From contig URMS01000004.1 in the NCBI GenBank assembly GCA_900548975.1, positions 62,001-126,000 on the forward strand: a stretch of 64,000 bases of DNA. Reading direction: 5' to 3'. This DNA is from an uncultured Porphyromonadaceae bacterium. GTDB taxonomy: Bacteria > Bacteroidota > Bacteroidia > Bacteroidales > Muribaculaceae. Made by a program: the position numbers and the translations under genes. The notes beneath the pieces are model-generated. The model was not told where the DNA came from. It ran no database searches and worked only from the letters and a program-made list of their open reading frames with translations. The stretch's first letter is position 1. The number at the start of each line of letters is the position of its first letter. Positions 59,498-64,000 of the stretch are shown in pieces.

Positions 59498-60888
59498 TTT
59501 TTTCTCAACAGAAAAAGAGTCGGTCGGTATGTTATGCGGTATTTGCCGTCGAGACTGCACGGCAGCGAAGCCAGAGCATGGCGCATGGCGGCCGCACCGA
59601 CGCCGCGGCCGAGTGAATTGACTCCGGTGGCCTTGAGATGCCGGAATACATCGGCGGGGGCATCGAATTCCATGTCGACGGTATAGGTCTGCGCCTCGAT
59701 ACATTCGAACACGCCTGGGGCGAGAGCCAGCCATTCGTCGGGTTCGAGCAGCGGCAGTCCGCGGCCGGTGGCGGATTCGACCTCACCAAGATTGCCAGCC
59801 GCATAAGTACCTACGAGCAAGAGCCCTCCCGAAGTAAGCACTCGTGCACATTCGACTAAAAATCGAGATGGCGAATTGAACCACTGCACTGTCGAGGCGC
59901 TGGCTATGAAATCGGCCGATTCCGACGGTGTGCGCAGCAGCTGCAGCTCGGCATCGGTCTTGCGGAAAGGTCGCCCGGCGCCCGACACAGGAGCATCGGC
60001 GGCGATGTCCCACATCTCGAGCGTGCCGAAGCGGCCGGCAAAGCCGTCGAGTACGCGGGTGAGCTTACCTGTGCCCGAACCTATCTCGATAGTGCGCGAA
60101 CCGCGGCGGCACATATGGGCCGGAACACCGTGGCGCTCCATGACGCGCCGCATGCGCTCCACCAGCCCGTCCTGCACGGCGGCATTGCCCTCGTACGACG
60201 ACGCCCCGGAGGCAAAACGGCTGCCGGTAAGGTCCTTGTCGAGCACAAAACGGTCGATTATCACTTGGAAATCGGGCAGATGAGCGCCGTCGAGCATAGT
60301 GCGCGGCGTCCCTTCCCACGCCCGCCACTGGTTGGCGGCCGGGAATATGGCGTCATCGCGGCATATGAGCGCGCGGTCGAAGCGCATATCGGGCGTCTGG
60401 GCGAAAAAGTCATCGGGAAGGAATGCGGCGAGCTCCTGCCTCAGTTCATCGACAGAACGGCGCGGCATATCGGCGGCAAAGCGGTCGAAAGCGGCACGCG
60501 AGCCGGCCACACGGCGGTAGAATTTAGTGAGATTGCGCTCGTCGAGGCCGTCGAGAGTGCCCCGGAATATTACTTCGGGAATACCCCGCTGATTATCGAC
60601 GGGTGTCACCGTGCCGTTGACGGCAAGCCTCAGAGTGGTGCGGGCCGCGATCGGCGCCGAAGCGACAGCCGCGGCATACACGCCGAGCGACCATGCCACA
60701 ACGCAAATTTCGTCGTAGCCGGCGGCGCAACTCCAGTTGAGCGAATAGTCGCGGTAATCCCATACTATCAGTATATCGTAGCCGGGGCGGTGAAGATGCG
60801 CGAAAGGAGCGCTGTCCATGGCCCAGCCTGCAAAAACGACTATCAGCCGACGGTTGTTATTTTCTTTATATACAAATCTGCACTGCAT
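59494..60888 (-). CDS. BioG-BioC fusion (pimeloyl-ACP esterase and malonyl-ACP methyltransferase)
   Basis: Bifunctional biotin enzyme of 464 residues. The N-terminal BioG-type (DUF452) alpha/beta-hydrolase (about 1-215) has VVFAGWAMDSAPF and the nucleophile Ser in VAWSLGVYAA. The C-terminal BioC domain (about 220-464) has the SAM-binding IEIGSGTGKLTRVL and STVQWFNSPSRF. BioC opens the pathway by methylating malonyl-ACP and BioG ends it by freeing pimeloyl-ACP, so first and last steps are joined in one chain. ATG 60888 is preferred over TTG 60912 because it matches BioG N-termini and avoids overlap with the LysE gene. Confidence 0.9.
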   Translation of the reverse strand: MQCRFVYKENNNRRLIVVFAGWAMDSAPFAHLHRPGYDILIVWDYRDYSLNWSCAAGYDEICVVAWSLGVYAAAVASAPIAARTTLRLAVNGTVTPVDNQRGIPEVIFRGTLDGLDERNLTKFYRRVAGSRAAFDRFAADMPRRSVDELRQELAAFLPDDFFAQTPDMRFDRALICRDDAIFPAANQWRAWEGTPRTMLDGAHLPDFQVIIDRFVLDKDLTGSRFASGASSYEGNAAVQDGLVERMRRVMERHGVPAHMCRRGSRTIEIGSGTGKLTRVLDGFAGRFGTLEMWDIAADAPVSGAGRPFRKTDAELQLLRTPSESADFIASASTVQWFNSPSRFLVECARVLTSGGLLLVGTYAAGNLGEVESATGRGLPLLEPDEWLALAPGVFECIEAQTYTVDMEFDAPADVFRHLKATGVNSLGRGVGAAAMRHALASLPCSLDGKYRITYRPTLFLLRKK

Positions 60889-60895
60889 CGGAAGA

Positions 60896-61537
60896 CTACA
60901 AGTAATCGACAAATGCCGTCGTCACCCCCACCACGGCCATGGCCGCCAGCAGTATTCCGATAATACGGTTTATAAGCTTGAGCGAACGCACGTTGATCCG
61001 TTTGCCAAGGTGTGCCACAAGGGCCGTGATTCCGTACCACCACAGCAGAGCGCCCGCGAATATCGACACGTAGGCTACGATGTAATGGTGGACTCCATAT
61101 TCGGGCTGAATGAGAGTGAACTGTGCAAACAGACCTATTATAAAGAACAGAATCAACGGATTGGAGAATGTGAGCAGGAAGCCGGTGACCACGTCGCTCC
61201 AGTAGCTCGGAGCATTGACTGTACCGGCGGTCTTGAGCGCACGGGTGGGATTCTTCCTGAAAAGATAGATACCGAAAACTGCAAGCACTATGCTGCCCAC
61301 AACCTGAATGGCGAACTGATGGGAATCGATGAATCCGGTGATGAAACTAAGGCAGAAACCCGTCAGCAGGCAGTAGGCGAGATCGCTAAGAGCGGCGCCT
61401 ATACCTGTGAAAAATGCCGGCCAGCGACCCTTGCTGAGAGTGCGTTGGATCACCAGCATGCCGATCGGACCCATCGGTGCCGATATGAGGGCGCCAATGC
61501 CGATACCTCGTGGCAATATGTAGAGTATCTGCTCCAT
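60896..61537 (-). CDS. LysE family exporter
   Basis: Inner-membrane transporter of 213 residues with about six helices. GIGALISAPMGPIGMLVIQRT at the N-terminus is the LysE/RhtB signature, shown here as SAPMGPIGMLVIQRTL. The family exports amino acids; the substrate is unknown. An upstream reading-frame extension to 61594 covers the -7 box, so ATG 61537 is used. The BioG-BioC gene starts seven bases after its stop, placing an exporter at the head of a biotin operon. Confidence 0.9.
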   Translation of the reverse strand: MEQILYILPRGIGIGALISAPMGPIGMLVIQRTLSKGRWPAFFTGIGAALSDLAYCLLTGFCLSFITGFIDSHQFAIQVVGSIVLAVFGIYLFRKNPTRALKTAGTVNAPSYWSDVVTGFLLTFSNPLILFFIIGLFAQFTLIQPEYGVHHYIVAYVSIFAGALLWWYGITALVAHLGKRINVRSLKLINRIIGILLAAMAVVGVTTAFVDYL

Positions 61538-61553
61538 TTTTTTAACGCGAATG

Positions 61554-61561
61554 CAAAAATA
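61554..61561 (-). promoter_or_regulatory. -7 box for the LysE-biotin operon
   Basis: Reads TATTTTTG on the minus strand, 17 bases before the LysE ATG. No BirA-type operator is evident. Confidence 0.55.
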
Positions 61562-61616
61562 CACAAAGCAACGCAATTTCCGGTCCTCCGACAAGGGAAA
61601 TATTGTTTTTTTATCC

Positions 61617-61624
61617 TAAATTTG
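61617..61624 (+). promoter_or_regulatory. -7 box for the GH25 gene
   Basis: TAAATTTG ends seven bases before the ATG at 61631, predicting a leaderless or nearly leaderless mRNA. Confidence 0.55.
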
Positions 61625-61630
61625 CACCTT

Positions 61631-62614
61631 ATGAAACACTCTGTCCTCTTCCATATACGTTTTTACATCATTCTGGCAGCCCTGCTTCAGAGCTTCGGAC
61701 CGGCGTGGGGAGCCGAGGGCGAATTGCGCACTTCGCGATATGTATATACCGGCGGAGTGGCCGACGGCAAGCAGCACGGATTCGGTATATGCCGCTACAC
61801 CAACGACGACATCTACACCGGCTACTGGAACATGGGCTACAAGGAAGGCCTCGGACGGATGGAATTCGCCAACGGCACCATGGATTTCGGCCGATGGCGC
61901 CAGGGCATTCTCAACAAGCCCAAAGGGCGCAAATTCAAGCCCGGCAAACGATGCTACGGCATCGACGTGGCCAAATATCAGGGCAAAGTCGACTGGACAG
62001 CCCTGTCGCTGCCGGCACGCGCCGACGGCACCATATCGGCCTCAGGCAAGAACGCCCCCTATCTGCAGCCGGTGCTTTTCGCGCTGATAAAAAGCACCGA
62101 GGGTGTTACCATAAAAGACCCGTACTTCGACCGTAACTTCGCCGCGGCCAAGGCTGCCGGAATAATCCGCGGCGCCTATCATTTCCTCAGTGTAAACTCG
62201 CCGGTCGAAGAACAGGTGCAGTTTTTCATCGACAATACCCCGCTTGAGAAAGGCGACCTTCCCCCGGTGCTCGATCTCGAAATAAGCAAGAAAACCATGC
62301 AGCAACAGCACGAGAAAGTGTGCCGCATGGCTCTGGAGTGGCTAAAAGCCATCGAGAAGCACTACGGGGTAAAGCCCATCATATATACCTACGAAAACTA
62401 CTACAAAGACTACCTCAAGGGCCACGGATTCGACAAATACGACTTCTGGATAGCGCGCTACGGCGCCGAACCGTCGGCACGGAAATGGGAGATATGGCAG
62501 CTCACCGACAAGGGAACCGTATCGGGCATCGGCCACAAGGTAGACATCGACCTCTTCCGGGGTTCGTACAAAGACCTTAAAAAATATCTGAAGAAAAAAG
62601 GAATACAGAAATGA
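61631..62614 (+). CDS. MORN-repeat GH25 lysozyme
   Basis: Secreted muramidase-like protein of 327 residues. A signal peptide (about 1-28, ending FGPAWGAEG) is followed by about three MORN-like repeats (YVYTGGVADGKQHGFG, DIYTGYWNMGYKEGLGRM, MDFGRWRQG; about 36-100) and a GH25 domain (about 112-320). GH25 catalytic acids are in YGIDVAKYQGKVDW and PVLDLEIS; YTYENYYKDY and YDFWIARYG are also family motifs. It probably cuts peptidoglycan in the periplasm. The frame is open to 60818, but that stretch is antisense to LysE and lacks coding character. It overlaps the next gene by four bases. Confidence 0.88.
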   Translation: MKHSVLFHIRFYIILAALLQSFGPAWGAEGELRTSRYVYTGGVADGKQHGFGICRYTNDDIYTGYWNMGYKEGLGRMEFANGTMDFGRWRQGILNKPKGRKFKPGKRCYGIDVAKYQGKVDWTALSLPARADGTISASGKNAPYLQPVLFALIKSTEGVTIKDPYFDRNFAAAKAAGIIRGAYHFLSVNSPVEEQVQFFIDNTPLEKGDLPPVLDLEISKKTMQQQHEKVCRMALEWLKAIEKHYGVKPIIYTYENYYKDYLKGHGFDKYDFWIARYGAEPSARKWEIWQLTDKGTVSGIGHKVDIDLFRGSYKDLKKYLKKKGIQK

Positions 62615-63312
62615 TGACCCTCCTTATTATCTGTGTCGCGCTGGCTCCCGCCGTAATTCTCGCCTGCATCATGATACGGCGCGACAACACAGAGCCCGAG
62701 CCCCGCAAATGGCTCATCGGTTCGGCCGGCTTAGGGGTTGTGGCGGCACTGGCATCCATCATATCGGTGATGCTCACATTGCCCGATTTCGAAGTCGACC
62801 GCTTCGGCACCGCCATAGTAAATGCCTTCTGCCGGGCCGCCATTCCCGAAGAGTGCTTCAAGCTGCTGATGCTCTTTATCGTGGCAAAATGCTGCGAGAG
62901 CTTCAACGAAATTTTCGACGGCATCATCTACGCCGTGTGCATATCCATGGGCTTCGCCGGTTTCGAAAATGTGCTCTATCTCTTCGACGCAGGCTCGGGA
63001 TGGATAGTCACGGGTATTCTCCGGGCTCTTATATCGGTGCCGGGGCATTATTTCTTCGCCATTCTCATGGGCGCCTTTTTCTCGCTGGCATGGTTCGATC
63101 CGAGGCACCGCACCCGCAACGCCTTTCTGGCGCTCGCCCTGCCGGTAACGGCCCACGGCATCTTCGACAGCCTGCTCATGGCTTCTCCCATCGAGCCTCT
63201 TATCGGAACCGGACTCATCGTAGTGTTCTTTATCTTCCTGCGCCGCCTGCGCAAGTACGCCTCCCGCCTGGTGGCCGAACGGCTCGAGATGGACGAGAGG
63301 CGCACTTCCTGA
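62611..63312 (+). CDS. PrsW-type intramembrane protease
   Basis: Inner-membrane protein of 233 residues with about six to seven helices. The PrsW/CAAX-like acidic motif is AAIPEECFKLLML, followed by MGFAGFENVLYLF, VPGHYFFAILMGAFF and TAHGIFDSLL, the three conserved blocks of this family. PrsW of Bacillus cleaves an anti-sigma factor at the membrane; the target here is unknown. It begins within the ATGA at the end of the GH25 gene, so the two are translationally coupled, which suggests an envelope-related function. Confidence 0.88.
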   Translation: MMTLLIICVALAPAVILACIMIRRDNTEPEPRKWLIGSAGLGVVAALASIISVMLTLPDFEVDRFGTAIVNAFCRAAIPEECFKLLMLFIVAKCCESFNEIFDGIIYAVCISMGFAGFENVLYLFDAGSGWIVTGILRALISVPGHYFFAILMGAFFSLAWFDPRHRTRNAFLALALPVTAHGIFDSLLMASPIEPLIGTGLIVVFFIFLRRLRKYASRLVAERLEMDERRTS

Positions 63313-64000
63313 TCAACGACGCCGCGGCCGACGATTGGCGCGCCAGTATTCTTCCAGGCGGTCGGCCTCATCGGCGGTCAGGTGCACCACAGCTCCGTGT
63401 TTGGGCGAGCTGAATCCGACGGTCTTCATCGGGCCTTCGTTGAAGCGGCCCAGAGGCTCGAATGTCTCGAAATCGGTCGTTTCGACAAAGCCGAAATTAT
63501 GGGGCGAGATGCTGTAGATGTCGTACATCAGTACCCAGCGGTCCTCGCCTATGCGCTTCCATACATTGGGTGCCTCGCAGGCTCCGTCTTCAGTATCAAT
63601 CCAGTCGGCACGGTACTCCCAGCCCCCGTCGGGACGGTCGGACACGCCCTGTTTGATGCCCGGCGTGCCGTCGTGGGCCACATAGTGGAGGTAGTATTTC
63701 CCGTCGTGATAGCTTATGTCGCCGTCGATTGCCGAGCAGGCACTGTCGGGATACACATAGAGCAGCCGCGGCTCGGTCTCGATACGGTCGAAATCGTCGT
63801 TCACATATGTATAGTACAGCTTGTTCGGCTGTCGGCCGTGACGCATGGTAAGATATACCATCAGCTTGTCCTTGTCACGGTCATACACTGTCTCCGGCGC
63901 CCAGGCGCATCCTATGTCTTCCCAACCCGGCACGGTGTCGAAATTCACCACCGAGCGCTTCCAGTTGATAAGATCGTTCGATTTCATCAGCACCAGACCG
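63313..64000 (-). CDS. GH43 family glycoside hydrolase (5' end outside window)
   Basis: The C-terminal 229 or so codons of a GH43 propeller gene; the start lies beyond base 64000. The transition-state Asp is in SAIDGDISY and the general-acid Glu in ACEAPNVW. It aligns over its length with domain 1 of the double GH43 lipoprotein of the PUL (shared MKSxDLxNW, IDGDI, WVLMYDIY/YILMYDVY and a final H-G-xV-x-T block), and ends where that domain ends. It is tail to tail with the PrsW gene with no spacer and may belong to a second glycan locus to the right. Confidence 0.88.
   Translation of the reverse strand, partial: GLVLMKSNDLINWKRSVVNFDTVPGWEDIGCAWAPETVYDRDKDKLMVYLTMRHGRQPNKLYYTYVNDDFDRIETEPRLLYVYPDSACSAIDGDISYHDGKYYLHYVAHDGTPGIKQGVSDRPDGGWEYRADWIDTEDGACEAPNVWKRIGEDRWVLMYDIYSISPHNFGFVETTDFETFEPLGRFNEGPMKTVGFSSPKHGAVVHLTADEADRLEEYWRANRRPRRR

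Noticed and set aside
60818..61630. N-terminal extension of the GH25 frame
   Set aside because: Antisense to LysE and BioG starts; the -7 box and signal peptide place the start at 61631.

Overview
The window looks like a chromosomal segment of a Bacteroidales bacterium with fairly high GC. The evidence is a SusC/SusD polysaccharide utilisation locus (PUL) run by a hybrid two-component system, Bacteroidetes-type promoters (the TAnnTTTG -7 box precedes about twenty genes), starts without Shine-Dalgarno sequences, and families typical of the order (Porin_10, DUF6155, GH43 and GH30 lipoproteins, DPP5-like S9 peptidase). A gut lineage such as Muribaculaceae is plausible, but no marker here fixes the family. 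There is no rRNA, insertion sequence, prophage or CRISPR array.

Layout. 0-7 kb: a truncated TonB-type outer-membrane barrel protein diverges from a histidine kinase/OmpR regulator pair, with two 15-bp direct repeats between them; then a MATE exporter and FAD-dependent oxidoreductase operon. 7-15 kb: initiator tRNA-Met, lptD, a DUF2807 lipoprotein, a sugar permease and PfkB kinase pair, a family 2 glycosyltransferase and rpiB. 15-24 kb: htpG, a 1624-residue exonuclease-RecQ-UvrD fusion visibly AT-richer than its neighbours, and a putative porin. 24-38 kb: a polytopic membrane protein resembling GT-C enzymes, a polyprenyl diphosphate synthase, an Ig-like lipoprotein, an HtrA protease, a cluster of small envelope proteins (two YtxH, a holin-like protein, one unknown), a histidine acid phosphatase, a GT25, a DPP5-like peptidase, DUF6155 and a secreted unknown.

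38-55 kb is a complete PUL: hybrid two-component sensor/regulator (minus strand), then on the plus strand a surface glycan-binding lipoprotein candidate, SusC, SusD, a GH30 lipoprotein, a GH2 and a lipoprotein with two GH43 domains. The parts suggest capture, import and trimming of a galactan- or arabinan-decorated plant glycan; the substrate is inference. 55-64 kb: cdsA, a 480-bp intergenic region with an inverted pair of composite hairpin repeats, gpmI with a small membrane protein and a 3'-5' exonuclease, a LysE exporter/BioG-BioC fusion/BioD operon, a MORN-GH25 lysozyme coupled to a PrsW-type protease, and the 3' part of another GH43 gene.

The most unusual items are the triple-domain helicase, the covarying composite repeat near 56.1 kb, the direct-repeat operator candidate near 1.92 kb, a hairpin directly after an internal PUL promoter, and several genes with extremely short or absent 5' leaders.
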